64,000 bases of DNA from Beijerinckiaceae bacterium (lineage in GTDB: Bacteria; Pseudomonadota; Alphaproteobacteria; Rhizobiales; Beijerinckiaceae): NCBI GenBank assembly GCA_027531565.1, contig JAPZSB010000005.1, positions 1-64,000 on the forward strand. Reading direction: 5' to 3'. The stretch's first letter is position 1, and each line of letters begins with the position of its first letter. Position numbers and translations under genes: made by a program. This document shows positions 16,818 through 25,600 of this stretch, piece by piece. The notes under the pieces are model-generated. The model was not told the origin of the DNA. It did no database searches and saw only the letters and a program-made list of their open reading frames with translations.

Positions 16818-18416
16818 ATGCGCCTTGTCAGAAGTCTTGCTCTTGTCGCCGGCCTGGGGTTGACCGTCATCAGCCTTGCGGGCGTGCCGGCCCTCGCCCA
16901 GAAGCGCGGCGGCACCCTTGTCCAGATCACCCAGCCAGAGCCGCCGACGCTTGGCTCCTACGTCTCGACCGCCAACCCGGTCGGGCAGGTGGCCTCCAAG
17001 ATCTATGATGGCCTCCTCGAATACGATTTCGACCTGAAGCCGCTGCCGAGCCTCGCGGAATCCTGGACAGTCTCCGAGGATGGCAAGACCGTCACGTTCA
17101 AGCTGCGCCAGGGTGTCAAGTTCCATGACGGCAAGCCCTTCACCAGCGCCGATGTCCAGTTCACCTTCATGGAGGTGCTGAAGAAGGTCCACCCGCGCGG
17201 CATCAATACCTTCGCCGAAGTCACGGCCGTCGAGACGCCGGATCCGCAGACCGCGATCTTCCGCCTCAACCGGCCGGCGCCCTACATGATGGCGGCGCTT
17301 TCCGGGTATGAATCGCCCATCCTTCCGAAGCATGTCTTCAGCCAGGGCGATATCCGCACCCACCAGAACGCCAATTCCCCCGTTGGCACCGGGCCGTTCA
17401 AGTTTGTCGAATGGCGGCGCGGCGAGTTTGTCCGGCTGGATCGCAACGCCGATTACTGGAAGCCCGGCCTGCCGTATCTCGACCGGATCGTCGTGCGCTT
17501 CATCGGCGATACCGGCACCCGCGCCGCGGCGCTCGAGAAGGGCGAGGCCCATATCGCCGGCTTCGGCGCCGTTCCCTACAACGACGTCAAGAAGCTGGAA
17601 AAGCTGCCGAACATCCAGATCGTCACCAAGGGCTACGAGATGCTCTCGCCCGTGGTCGAGCTGATGTTCAACACGAAGAAGGCGCCGTTCGACAATGCGA
17701 AGGTGCGGCAGGCGATCTCCTATGCCATCGACCGGAAATTCGTGATCGACAACATCTGGTTCGGCTTCGGCAAGCCGACCAACGGCCCGATCAGCTCGAA
17801 CTTCGCGCCGACCGGCCTCTACAGCGCGGACGTCACCAACTACAACGTGCCGGATGGCGTCGAGCGGGCCAACAAGCTGCTCGATGAAGCCGGGTTCCCG
17901 CGCAAGGCCGATGGCATCCGCTTCGAGATCACCCACGACATCACACCCTATGGCGAGGAATGGCGGCGGTTCGGCGAATACACCCAGCAGGCGCTTGCCC
18001 GGATCGGGATCAAGGCGAACCTGCGCTATGAGGATGTCGCGACCTGGCTGAAGCGCATCTACACGGATTACGATTACGACGTGTCCTCGAACCACCTGTT
18101 CAATCTGGCCGACCCGGTGCTCGGCGTGCACAGGGCCTTCCACTCGCGCTTCATCCGGCCGGGAACCGTGTTCGTGAACGGCGTTCGCTGGAGCAGCCCG
18201 CGCACGGATGAACTGATGGACCGCGCCACGATCGAGCCTGACGCGAAGAAGCGGGCCGAACTCTATGCCGAGGTCCAGAAGATCGTCGTGGCCGAAGCAC
18301 CGCTGGCCTGGACGCACGAGATCAGCTTCGCGACGGTTCTCGACAAGCGCTACCGGGACGTCATCGTCAGCCCGCTCGGCCTGTTCTCGTCCTTTGACCG
18401 GGCCTGGCGCGAATAG
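16818..18416 (+). CDS. Dipeptide-type ABC transporter substrate-binding protein
   Basis: A 532-residue periplasmic protein of the SBP_bac_5 (DppA/OppA/NikA) family. The signal peptide is at about 1-29 (ending PALAQ), then GGTLVQITQPEPPTLG. The middle contains the family hallmarks VKFHDGKPFTSADV and NSPVGTGPFKF, later RRAISYAIDR-like VRQAISYAIDRKF. Cargo could be peptides, opines, glutathione or amino-acid derivatives. It is the first gene of a four-gene operon. A strong hairpin follows the stop codon, which fits the higher level of binding protein than membrane components seen in such operons. The ribosome site GGGAGGA precedes ATG 16818. Confidence 0.93.
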   Translation: MRLVRSLALVAGLGLTVISLAGVPALAQKRGGTLVQITQPEPPTLGSYVSTANPVGQVASKIYDGLLEYDFDLKPLPSLAESWTVSEDGKTVTFKLRQGVKFHDGKPFTSADVQFTFMEVLKKVHPRGINTFAEVTAVETPDPQTAIFRLNRPAPYMMAALSGYESPILPKHVFSQGDIRTHQNANSPVGTGPFKFVEWRRGEFVRLDRNADYWKPGLPYLDRIVVRFIGDTGTRAAALEKGEAHIAGFGAVPYNDVKKLEKLPNIQIVTKGYEMLSPVVELMFNTKKAPFDNAKVRQAISYAIDRKFVIDNIWFGFGKPTNGPISSNFAPTGLYSADVTNYNVPDGVERANKLLDEAGFPRKADGIRFEITHDITPYGEEWRRFGEYTQQALARIGIKANLRYEDVATWLKRIYTDYDYDVSSNHLFNLADPVLGVHRAFHSRFIRPGTVFVNGVRWSSPRTDELMDRATIEPDAKKRAELYAEVQKIVVAEAPLAWTHEISFATVLDKRYRDVIVSPLGLFSSFDRAWRE

Positions 18417-18432
18417 GAGTGATGCACGATTG

Positions 18433-18456
18433 GGCGGCGCCTTGCCGGGCGCCGCC
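18433..18456 (+). other. Intra-operon hairpin after binding-protein gene
   Basis: GGCGGCGCC (18433-18441), 6-base loop, GGCGCCGCC (18448-18456): a perfect 9-bp GC stem in the 60-bp gap between the binding-protein and permease genes, without a T-run. Likely a transcript-processing or 3'-protection element. Confidence 0.6.
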
Positions 18457-18476
18457 GGCTCGCGGGGAGACATGAC

Positions 18477-19469
18477 ATGCGGGGACTGCGACTGATCAGC
18501 TTCATCATGACCAGGCTCCTGCAGGCGATCCCCGTCGTTCTGGGCGTCGTGGTACTCAACTTCCTGCTGCTGCAGCTGGCCCCCGGTGATGCGGCCACCG
18601 TGCTGGCGGGGGAGGCCGGCGGAGCGCCGCCGGAATATGTCGAGCAGCTCCGGGCCCGCTTCGGCCTCGACAAGCCGGTTCTGGTCCAGCTCGGCCTCTA
18701 CCTGAAGAACATCCTCCTGCTCGATCTCGGGTTTTCCTTCCGGAACAATGCGCCGGTCCTCGGGTTGATCCTCGACCGCCTCTGGCCCACGCTTCTCCTG
18801 ATGGGCGCGACGCTCATCGTGTCGGTCGGCGGCGGCGTGATGCTCGGCGTGATCGCGGCACTCGGCGTGCGGACCTGGCGCGATCATCTGATCTCGATTG
18901 CCGCGGTGATTGCCTACGCGACGCCGCTCTTCTGGATCGGCCTGATGCTGATCCTCGCCTTCTCCATCCGGCTCGACTGGTTTCCCACCTCGGGAATGGA
19001 GGATGTTGTCGCCTTTCACGAAGGCTGGGCGCGGGTTGTCGACATCGCCCATCACCTTGTTCTGCCGACGATCACGCTCTCGCTGTTCTACCTTGCCCTC
19101 TACACCCGGCTGATGCGCGCCACCGTGCTCGAGCAGAGGGGCGCCGAATATGCCACCACCGCGCGGGCCAAGGGGCTCACGGAACGGGCCATCACGCTGC
19201 GCCATGTCCTGCGGAATGCCCTGCTGCCGGTGATCACGATGGCGGGCGTCCAGGTGGGTGCGTTGCTGGGCGGATCGGTGGTCGTGGAAACCGTCTTTGC
19301 CTGGCCTGGCCTCGGGCAACTCGCCTACCAATCGCTGTTCGCGCGCGATTTCAACCTGCTGCTGGGGATTTTCTTCCTGTCGGCCTGCCTCGTGGTGGTC
19401 GTCAATATCATCGTTGACGTGATCTATGTCCTTCTCGACCCCCGGATCCGGGTCGGAGGCAAGGCATGA
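18477..19469 (+). CDS. Dipeptide-type ABC transporter permease (DppB-like)
   Basis: A 330-residue inner-membrane subunit with about six helices and the DppB-type N-terminal helix (FIMTRLLQAIPVVLGVVVLNFLLL). The cytoplasmic ATPase-contact loop reads EYATTARAKGLTERAITLRHVLRNALLP, the EAA motif. It ends four bases inside the next permease gene (ATGA), so the two are coupled. It would form the translocation pore with the following DppC-like subunit. Confidence 0.94.
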   Translation: MRGLRLISFIMTRLLQAIPVVLGVVVLNFLLLQLAPGDAATVLAGEAGGAPPEYVEQLRARFGLDKPVLVQLGLYLKNILLLDLGFSFRNNAPVLGLILDRLWPTLLLMGATLIVSVGGGVMLGVIAALGVRTWRDHLISIAAVIAYATPLFWIGLMLILAFSIRLDWFPTSGMEDVVAFHEGWARVVDIAHHLVLPTITLSLFYLALYTRLMRATVLEQRGAEYATTARAKGLTERAITLRHVLRNALLPVITMAGVQVGALLGGSVVVETVFAWPGLGQLAYQSLFARDFNLLLGIFFLSACLVVVVNIIVDVIYVLLDPRIRVGGKA

Positions 19470-20296
19470 GCACCTCGTTCTGGATCCGCTTTCTCGGCAA
19501 TCCGCGGGTGCTGCTGGGCCTGATCTGGCTGGGGCTCGTGGTGATCGGTGCGCTGGCGGCTCCGCTCATCGCGCCGGTCGATCCCTTCGCGATCACCGGC
19601 AAGCCGTTTGTGCGTCCGATGGACGGGTTCCTGTTCGGCACCGATTCCCTTGGCCGGAGCGTCTGGGCGGGCCTTGTCCACGGCGCCCGGACCACGTTGC
19701 TCATCGCGGTCATCGCGACATTGGTGGCGGTCGCCTTCGGCGGCATGCTCGGGGCCCTGTCGGGCTTCTATGGCGGGCTGGTCGACAACCTGTTGATGCG
19801 GATCACCGAGTTCTTCCAGACCATTCCGTCCTTCATTTTCGCGATCCTGCTCGTCGCCGTGCTGTCTCCCTCCGCCACCAGCGTTGTCGTGGCAATCGCG
19901 ACGGTGAGCTGGCCACCGATTGCCCGGATCGTCCGTGCCGAGGTGATGTCGCTGCGCTCGCGGGAATTCATCCAGGCGGCCGTCACGCTCGGAGAGCGCG
20001 ATTTCGTGATCCTGTTCCGGCAGATCCTCCCCAACGCCCTCTCGCCGCTGATCGTCACCGGCTCGCTGCTCGTGGCGACGGCGATCCTTACCGAGTCGGC
20101 CCTGTCCTTCCTCGGTCTCGGCGCTCCCAACTTCATGAGCTGGGGCTTCATGATCGGGGCTGGCCGGAGCTTCCTGCGCGATGCGTGGTGGCTTGTCGCC
20201 ATTCCGGGCATTGCGATCCTGCTGACGGTGCTCAGCATCAACCTCGTGGGCGAAGGCCTGAACGATGCCCTGAACCCGAGGCTGCGTACACCATGA
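19466..20296 (+). CDS. Dipeptide-type ABC transporter permease (DppC-like)
   Basis: A 276-residue inner-membrane subunit. The N-terminal DppC-type segment LRFGTDSLGRSVWAGLVHGART appears as LFGTDSLGRSVWAGLVHGAR, followed by five further helices. The EAA loop is REFIQAAVTLGERDFVILFRQILPNALSP. Overlaps by ATGA with both the upstream permease and the downstream ATPase gene, so the last three genes of the operon form one tightly coupled translation unit. Confidence 0.94.
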   Translation: MSTSFWIRFLGNPRVLLGLIWLGLVVIGALAAPLIAPVDPFAITGKPFVRPMDGFLFGTDSLGRSVWAGLVHGARTTLLIAVIATLVAVAFGGMLGALSGFYGGLVDNLLMRITEFFQTIPSFIFAILLVAVLSPSATSVVVAIATVSWPPIARIVRAEVMSLRSREFIQAAVTLGERDFVILFRQILPNALSPLIVTGSLLVATAILTESALSFLGLGAPNFMSWGFMIGAGRSFLRDAWWLVAIPGIAILLTVLSINLVGEGLNDALNPRLRTP

Positions 20297-22020
20297 CCGG
20301 CTCCAAGCATCCGGCTTCCGCGGCCACCCTTGCCGATCCTGTCCTCGAGATCCGCGACCTTTCCGTCGCGCTGCCGGCCTGGGCTGACCGTCCGCTGGCG
20401 GTGAAATCGGTGTCGCTCACGGTGGGCCGGGGCGAAACCCTGTGCGTCGTCGGCGAATCCGGATCCGGAAAGTCGGTCATGGCGCGGTCGATCCTCCGGC
20501 TGCTGCCGGAGCCGCATCTGCGGATCGCCGGCGGCCAGATCCTGCTCGACGGCGAGGATCTCGCCCGGGCCGATGACCGGCGTATGCGCCAGATCCGGGG
20601 TGGCGAGATTTCCATGGTGTTCCAGGAACCCATGGTGTCGCTCAACCCGCTCATGACGGTGGGGCGGCAGATCGACGAGATCCTCGAGGTCCATACCAAC
20701 TGGAGCAAGGCCGAACGCCGGCGTCGGGTGATCGCGACCTTCGAGGATGTCCGGCTGCCCGAGCCTGAACGCATTGTCGGCGCCTATCCTCATGAGCTTT
20801 CCGGCGGTCAGCGCCAGAGGGTCATGATCGCGATGAGCCTCGTTCTCGAGCCGAAGCTGATCATCGCCGACGAGCCGACAACCGCGCTGGATGTCACGAC
20901 CGAAGCGCAGGTCCTGACCTTGCTGAAGGAATTGCAGACCAAGCATGGCACGGCCTTGCTGTTCATCACGCATAATTTCGGCGTCGTCGCTGAAATCGCC
21001 GACCGTGTCGCGGTGATGCGGTACGGGGAGCTTGTCGAATACGGTCCCGCCGCCGAGGTCCTCGAACATCCGCAGCATCCCTATACCCGCGCGCTGATCG
21101 ATGCCGTGCCGAGCCTCGTGCCGCGCAAGCATCCCAAGCCGGACGCGACCGCGCCGTCGGAGTCGATCCTGATGGTCCGGGCGCTCGAGAAGACCTATGG
21201 TCGCGCCGCTTCTGGCCCGAACTGGCTTGCGCGGGTCCTGCCGGGGCTTGGCCGGGGACGGCGCAGCGCCGTCAAGGCGGTCAACCGGGTGGATCTCGAG
21301 ATCCGGCGCGGCAGTGCCGTCGCGCTGGTCGGTGAATCCGGATCCGGCAAATCCACGCTGGCGCGGTGCCTGATCGGCCTCGAGCAGGCGGATGCAGGCT
21401 CGGCCATGATTGCGGGCGACGAGATCGTCGGATTGAGCCGCAGCGACTGGCGTCCTCTGCGCTCGCGGGTCCAGATGGTGTTCCAGGACCCCTTCGCCTC
21501 GCTCAATCCGCGAACCAAGGTCGGCGACATCATCGCCCGGGGCGCCATCCTCCAGGGCGTGAACCCGGAAACCGCCATGGATCAGGCCCGCACGCTGCTG
21601 GGCCTTGTCGGCCTCGATGCCCGGGCTGCGGAACGCTACCCGCATGAATTCTCCGGCGGCCAGCGGCAGCGCATCGGCATTGCCCGGGCCCTCGCGGTCA
21701 AGCCGGAGATCCTGATTGCCGACGAGCCGGTTTCCGCGCTCGACGTCTCGGTCCAGAAGCAGGTTCTCGACCTGTTGGACGATCTCCGGCGGCAGTTCGG
21801 ACTGACGATGCTCTTCATCACGCATGACCTGCGCGTGGCCGCCCATGTCTGCGAGGAGATCGTGGTTCTGAAAAACGGAACGATCGTCGAGCGGGGCATG
21901 ACCGCCGACATCTTCGCCAATCCGCAGCATGACTATACGCGGACCCTTCTGGCCTCGGTGCCCGGGCGGAACTGGCAGCGGCGTGGCCATCCGGAAGCTC
22001 CGGCCCCGCTCGGCCAGTGA
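20293..22020 (+). CDS. Fused double ABC ATPase for dipeptide-type transporter (DppD-DppF)
   Basis: A 575-residue protein with two complete nucleotide-binding domains in tandem. Domain 1: Walker A GESGSGKS at about residue 55, signature LSGGQRQR, Walker B LIIADEPTTALD. Domain 2 begins near residue 295: Walker A GESGSGKST, signature FSGGQRQR, Walker B ILIADEPVSALD. Each is followed by the oligopeptide-transporter C-terminal segment (HPQHPYTRALIDAVPSL). In most Dpp/Opp systems these are two separate proteins; fused versions occur in alphaproteobacteria. True start is 20293, overlapping the permease stop. It completes the transporter. Confidence 0.95.
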   Translation: MTGSKHPASAATLADPVLEIRDLSVALPAWADRPLAVKSVSLTVGRGETLCVVGESGSGKSVMARSILRLLPEPHLRIAGGQILLDGEDLARADDRRMRQIRGGEISMVFQEPMVSLNPLMTVGRQIDEILEVHTNWSKAERRRRVIATFEDVRLPEPERIVGAYPHELSGGQRQRVMIAMSLVLEPKLIIADEPTTALDVTTEAQVLTLLKELQTKHGTALLFITHNFGVVAEIADRVAVMRYGELVEYGPAAEVLEHPQHPYTRALIDAVPSLVPRKHPKPDATAPSESILMVRALEKTYGRAASGPNWLARVLPGLGRGRRSAVKAVNRVDLEIRRGSAVALVGESGSGKSTLARCLIGLEQADAGSAMIAGDEIVGLSRSDWRPLRSRVQMVFQDPFASLNPRTKVGDIIARGAILQGVNPETAMDQARTLLGLVGLDARAAERYPHEFSGGQRQRIGIARALAVKPEILIADEPVSALDVSVQKQVLDLLDDLRRQFGLTMLFITHDLRVAAHVCEEIVVLKNGTIVERGMTADIFANPQHDYTRTLLASVPGRNWQRRGHPEAPAPLGQ

Positions 22021-22046
22021 TCCGTCCGGAGGTGGAGCAGTCCTCG

Positions 22047-23363
22047 TCAGGGGCCTTCGATGTCCTCGGCGAGGTCGAGAAGCTGCGATTCCCGGCCGGA
22101 CCATGACATCAGCTGGAACCCGATCGGCAGTCCCGCCGTGGTTTTTCCGTTCGGAAGGCTGATGCCGCAGAGATCGAGACAGTTGCCGAACCGGGTATAG
22201 CGCGACATCGGGATGGCCATGTCATCGACCTCGCTGACCGGAATGGCGGGCAGCGGCGTGCTGGGCATGGCGAACATGTCGAAATGCCCGGCCCGTTCCC
22301 GGAACTCCGCGATGGCCGCCCGCAGTGCCTCCTTTATTGCGGCATAGTCCGCATCGCCGATCATCCCGCCGGCGAGAAGGCGCTGGCGGACAAACGGATC
22401 CATCGGGGACCGGCTGTCCTCGAGGACCGTCTGGTGATGCCGGTAGGCCTCATAGGCGGCGATCTGGCCATTGATGGCCTGATAGGCGGAAAGTTCCCTT
22501 GGCAGGGAGAAGGTCTCGACGCGGTGTCCGCGAGCACGGAGAGTCTCCAGAGAGTGCAGGAACGCCTCGAGAATTTCCGGGTCGCAGGGCTGGAGCTGCT
22601 CCACGGCGGGAACGCCGATCCGCGCGGGGAGGGGCTTCGCGGCCGGCGGCAACGGCATCCGGGCGAGGACGGAAAACAGCAGCCGGGCATCGCGGACCGT
22701 CCGGGTGAGGGGGCCCAGCGTATCGAAGGTCGGGCTCAACGGCGCGATACCCTCGAGCGGGATCAGCCCGAAGCCGGGCCGGAATCCGACCAGGCCGCAA
22801 AGGGAAGCCGGGATCCGGATCGACCCGCCTGTATCTGACCCGATCGCGGCCGGGGCCATCCCGGCAGCAACGGCCACAGCCGATCCGCTGCTGGAGCCGC
22901 CCGGCACCCGGTGGACCACCCGGTCGATCGGGTTCCACGGCGTTCCGGTCGCATAGTTTGTGCCCCAGCCGCCGCTGGCAAATTCAACCATATGCGTCAT
23001 GCCGATGAGGATCGCGCCCGCATCGATCAGGCGCTGGATCGCCGGGGCGGTCGGGCCGGCGGGCAGGCCGCGATAGCATTTCGAGCCGAAGCCGGGCAGC
23101 CGCCCCTCGAGGCGGGCCAGATCCTTGATGGCGATCGGCACGCCATGAAGCGGCCCGACTTGCGGGCCATTCGCCACAGCCCGGTCGAGTTCATCCGCCC
23201 GCAGCCGCGCCGGCCCTTCGAACACCTCGATAAAGGCATGGAGCGCTTCGTTCTCGGCGGCGATTGTCGCGAGACAGCGCTCGAGAATGTCCCGGCTCGA
23301 ATGCGCACCGGTGCCACACAACGCCGCAATCCCGGTTACGGTCAGTTCTGACGGAATCTCCAT
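22047..23363 (-). CDS. Amidase signature family hydrolase
   Basis: A 438-residue amidase (GatA/AmiE-signature family). The Ser-cisSer-Lys triad is visible: Lys in GVPIAIKDLA (about residue 80), the cis-Ser in PGGSSSGSAVAVAAG, and the nucleophile in GSDTGGSIRIPASLCGLVGFRP. GatB or GatC are absent, so this is a stand-alone catabolic amidase rather than tRNA amidotransferase. Substrate unknown. It lies 89 bp behind the split transketolase genes on the same strand and converges with the peptide ABC operon. ATG 23363 is preferred over TTG 23369. Confidence 0.88.
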   Translation of the reverse strand: MEIPSELTVTGIAALCGTGAHSSRDILERCLATIAAENEALHAFIEVFEGPARLRADELDRAVANGPQVGPLHGVPIAIKDLARLEGRLPGFGSKCYRGLPAGPTAPAIQRLIDAGAILIGMTHMVEFASGGWGTNYATGTPWNPIDRVVHRVPGGSSSGSAVAVAAGMAPAAIGSDTGGSIRIPASLCGLVGFRPGFGLIPLEGIAPLSPTFDTLGPLTRTVRDARLLFSVLARMPLPPAAKPLPARIGVPAVEQLQPCDPEILEAFLHSLETLRARGHRVETFSLPRELSAYQAINGQIAAYEAYRHHQTVLEDSRSPMDPFVRQRLLAGGMIGDADYAAIKEALRAAIAEFRERAGHFDMFAMPSTPLPAIPVSEVDDMAIPMSRYTRFGNCLDLCGISLPNGKTTAGLPIGFQLMSWSGRESQLLDLAEDIEGP

Positions 23364-23458
23364 GCGCAAGTGTCGCCTTCAACGGGTCGGGGCGCAATGG
23401 CCGGCCGCATTCAAGGCGGTGAATATCCCTGAGATGACCGGCAGCAAAAGCCCGGCTT

Positions 23459-24472
23459 TCAGCCAAGCCAGCCCTTGATCGTGGCGACAATCGCCTCGGT
23501 GGAGATCCCGTAGCGATCATGCAGCGTGGGCAATGCACCTGCGCCGAGGAATTCGTCCGGCAGCGCGATATGCCGGAAGGCCGGATGGATGCCGTTGAGC
23601 ATCAGGTCCCGCGCCACAGCCTCGCCCAGTCCCCCGATCTCCGTATGGTTTTCGGCAACCACGACAAGGCGGCCGGATTTCGCGGCCTCACGGCGGATGG
23701 TCTCCACATCCAGTGGCTTGATGGTCGGGCAATGCAGCACGCCGAGGCTGACCTTGTCCTTGGCGAGCGCCTTGGCGGCCTCGAGCGCCCGCATCGTGAG
23801 GATGCCGGAGGAAATCACCAGCACATCGCGGCCGTCACGAAGCAGCTTCGCCTTACCCAGCTCGAACGAATAGGCATATTCGTCAAGCACCATCGGCACA
23901 TTGCCGCGCAGGAGCCGCATATAGACGGGGCCCTTGTGGGCAGCGATGGCGGCGGTTGCCTGTTCCGTGTCGAGGGCATCGCATGGATCGACCACGACCA
24001 TGTTCGGCATGGCCCGGAACAGGGCGAGGTCTTCCGCGGCCTGATGGCTGGGGCCATAGCCGGAGGTAAGGCCGGGCAGGGCGGCCACGATCTTCACGTC
24101 GCGGTCTTCCTCGGCGATGGTCTGGTGGATGAAATCATAGGCCCGGCGCGAGGCAAAAACCGCGTAGGTGGTCGCGAACGGCGTGAACCCTTCCGAGGCC
24201 AGCCCGCCGGCCGCGCCGAAGAGCAACTGCTCGGCCATGCCCATCTGGTAGAACCGGTCCGGGTAGGCTTTGGCGAAAATATGCAGGTCTGTATATTTTC
24301 CGAGATCGGCCGTCATGCCCACAATGTCGGGCCGGGTGCTGGCGATCTCGACCAGCGCATGACCGAACGGAGCCGGCTTGGTCGCCTGACCGTCGGCGGC
24401 GATCGAGGCGATCATCGCCGAAGTGGTGAGGCGCGGCTTGCCCGGCGCCGGCGGCGAGAATTTCGGTTTCAT
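23459..24472 (-). CDS. Transketolase, C-terminal subunit
   Basis: A 337-residue protein covering the pyrimidine-binding and C-terminal domains of transketolase. Key parts: GMAEQLLFGAAGGLASEGFTPF (catalytic Glu that activates thiamine diphosphate), then YGPSHQAAEDLALFRAMPNMVVVDPCD. It pairs with the upstream TPP-binding half; the ATG overlaps the upstream stop by ATGA, set by the MKPKFSPPAPGKPRLTTS start. Split transketolases are typically pathway-specific enzymes next to sugar or polyol catabolism rather than the housekeeping TktA. Confidence 0.92.
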   Translation of the reverse strand: MKPKFSPPAPGKPRLTTSAMIASIAADGQATKPAPFGHALVEIASTRPDIVGMTADLGKYTDLHIFAKAYPDRFYQMGMAEQLLFGAAGGLASEGFTPFATTYAVFASRRAYDFIHQTIAEEDRDVKIVAALPGLTSGYGPSHQAAEDLALFRAMPNMVVVDPCDALDTEQATAAIAAHKGPVYMRLLRGNVPMVLDEYAYSFELGKAKLLRDGRDVLVISSGILTMRALEAAKALAKDKVSLGVLHCPTIKPLDVETIRREAAKSGRLVVVAENHTEIGGLGEAVARDLMLNGIHPAFRHIALPDEFLGAGALPTLHDRYGISTEAIVATIKGWLG

Positions 24473-25305
24473 GCAGACCTCCCGGCATCGAGGGCCTGCA
24501 GGGCAAGTTGCCATTCATGGGCATCGACGCGGATGAAATGGCTCTTGTCGCGCGTTTCGAGGAAGGGCACGCCCTTGCCCATCAGCGTATCGGCAATGAT
24601 CATGCGGGGCTGCGGACCGGGATGGGCTTTCGCCGCGTCGAAGGCGGCGACCACCGCATCGAGATCGTTGCCGTCGATCCGCTGGGTGAACCAGCCGAAC
24701 GCCTCGAGCTTTTCCTTCAGGGGTTCGAACCCCATCATCTGCGTCGACGGACCATCCGCCTGCATGTTGTTGATGTCGACAATGGCGATCAGGTTGTCGA
24801 GCTTGTGGTGGGCGGCAGACAGGATCGCCTCCCAGACCGAGCCTTCATCCAGCTCGCCATCCGAGAACAGGGTGTACACCCGGCTCGAGGAACCCTTGCG
24901 CTTCAGGCCGAGGCACTTCCCGACGGCGATGGACAGGCCGATGCCGAGCGAGCCGCCGGACATCTCCATGCCCGGCGTGTATTGCGCCATGCCGCTCATC
25001 GGCAGGCGGCTGTCATCCGAGCCGTAGGTTTCCAGCTCGTTCTCGGGAAGGATCCCGGCCTCGATCAGCGCCGCGTAGAGCGCGATTGCGTAATGGCCGT
25101 TGGAGAGCAGGAAGCGGTCGCGGCCTTCCCATTCCGGATCTTCCGGCCGGTAGGTCATCGCATGGAAATAGGCGACGGCGAGCACATCGGCGATGTCCAG
25201 CGCCTGCGCGATATAGCCCTGGCCCTGCACCTCGCCCATCAGCACCGCATTGCGGCGGATATGATAGGCGCGGTCGGCCAGCGATTTGTTGGGCAGTTCA
25301 GCCAT
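24469..25305 (-). CDS. Transketolase, N-terminal (TPP-binding) subunit
   Basis: A 278-residue protein with the thiamine-diphosphate motif GELDEGSVWEAILSAAHH preceded by SDG and ending IVDINNMQADG (GDG...NN type, here SDG). Substrate-channel His residues appear in FLLSNGHYAIALYAAL. The first gene of a probable operon with the C-terminal subunit (4-bp overlap) and the amidase. Divergent from a LysR gene across 295 bp. The in vivo donor and acceptor sugars are unknown. Confidence 0.93.
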   Translation of the reverse strand: MAELPNKSLADRAYHIRRNAVLMGEVQGQGYIAQALDIADVLAVAYFHAMTYRPEDPEWEGRDRFLLSNGHYAIALYAALIEAGILPENELETYGSDDSRLPMSGMAQYTPGMEMSGGSLGIGLSIAVGKCLGLKRKGSSSRVYTLFSDGELDEGSVWEAILSAAHHKLDNLIAIVDINNMQADGPSTQMMGFEPLKEKLEAFGWFTQRIDGNDLDAVVAAFDAAKAHPGPQPRMIIADTLMGKGVPFLETRDKSHFIRVDAHEWQLALQALDAGRSA

Positions 25306-25472
25306 GGAGCCTCTGGCCTCCCGGGGCGTCGATGCCCGTGCCGGTGACGGGGGTGGAATATCCCTCGAGAAGCATGGTGCGTTTCCCTTGTCGGCCCTGC
25401 TTTTGACGCAGGATTTCCTGGCTCGACAGGGAACCGCGAAATGTCTTCACGTGCAAACGGTGATTTTTCATT

Positions 25473-25482
25473 TTCATATGAA
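25473..25482. promoter_or_regulatory. Candidate LysR operator in transketolase/LysR divergent region
   Basis: TTCATATGAA is a perfect 10-bp palindrome within an unusually A/T-rich stretch (about 25460-25500) in the 295-bp divergent region between the transketolase and LysR genes. The rest of that region (25306-25600) contains no gene that I can support. Confidence 0.35.
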
Positions 25483-25600
25483 TTTCATTCAAGTATTTTA
25501 TGCGCGCGCCGGAGCACTTCAAGAATTGAGCGATGTTCGGCGCGCATTTGCGAGCCATGGCGTGGCATCCGTTCGAAAATGTGAGCAGGAATCAAACGTG

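Noticed and set aside
16779-19331. 850-codon open frame on the minus strand
   Set aside because: It lies opposite the dipeptide binding-protein and permease genes, which have clear families and start sites. The product is rich in Arg, Gly and Asp, typical of antisense shadows in G+C-rich DNA.
19768-22104. 778-codon open frame on the minus strand
   Set aside because: Antisense to the permease and fused ATPase genes; shadow composition.
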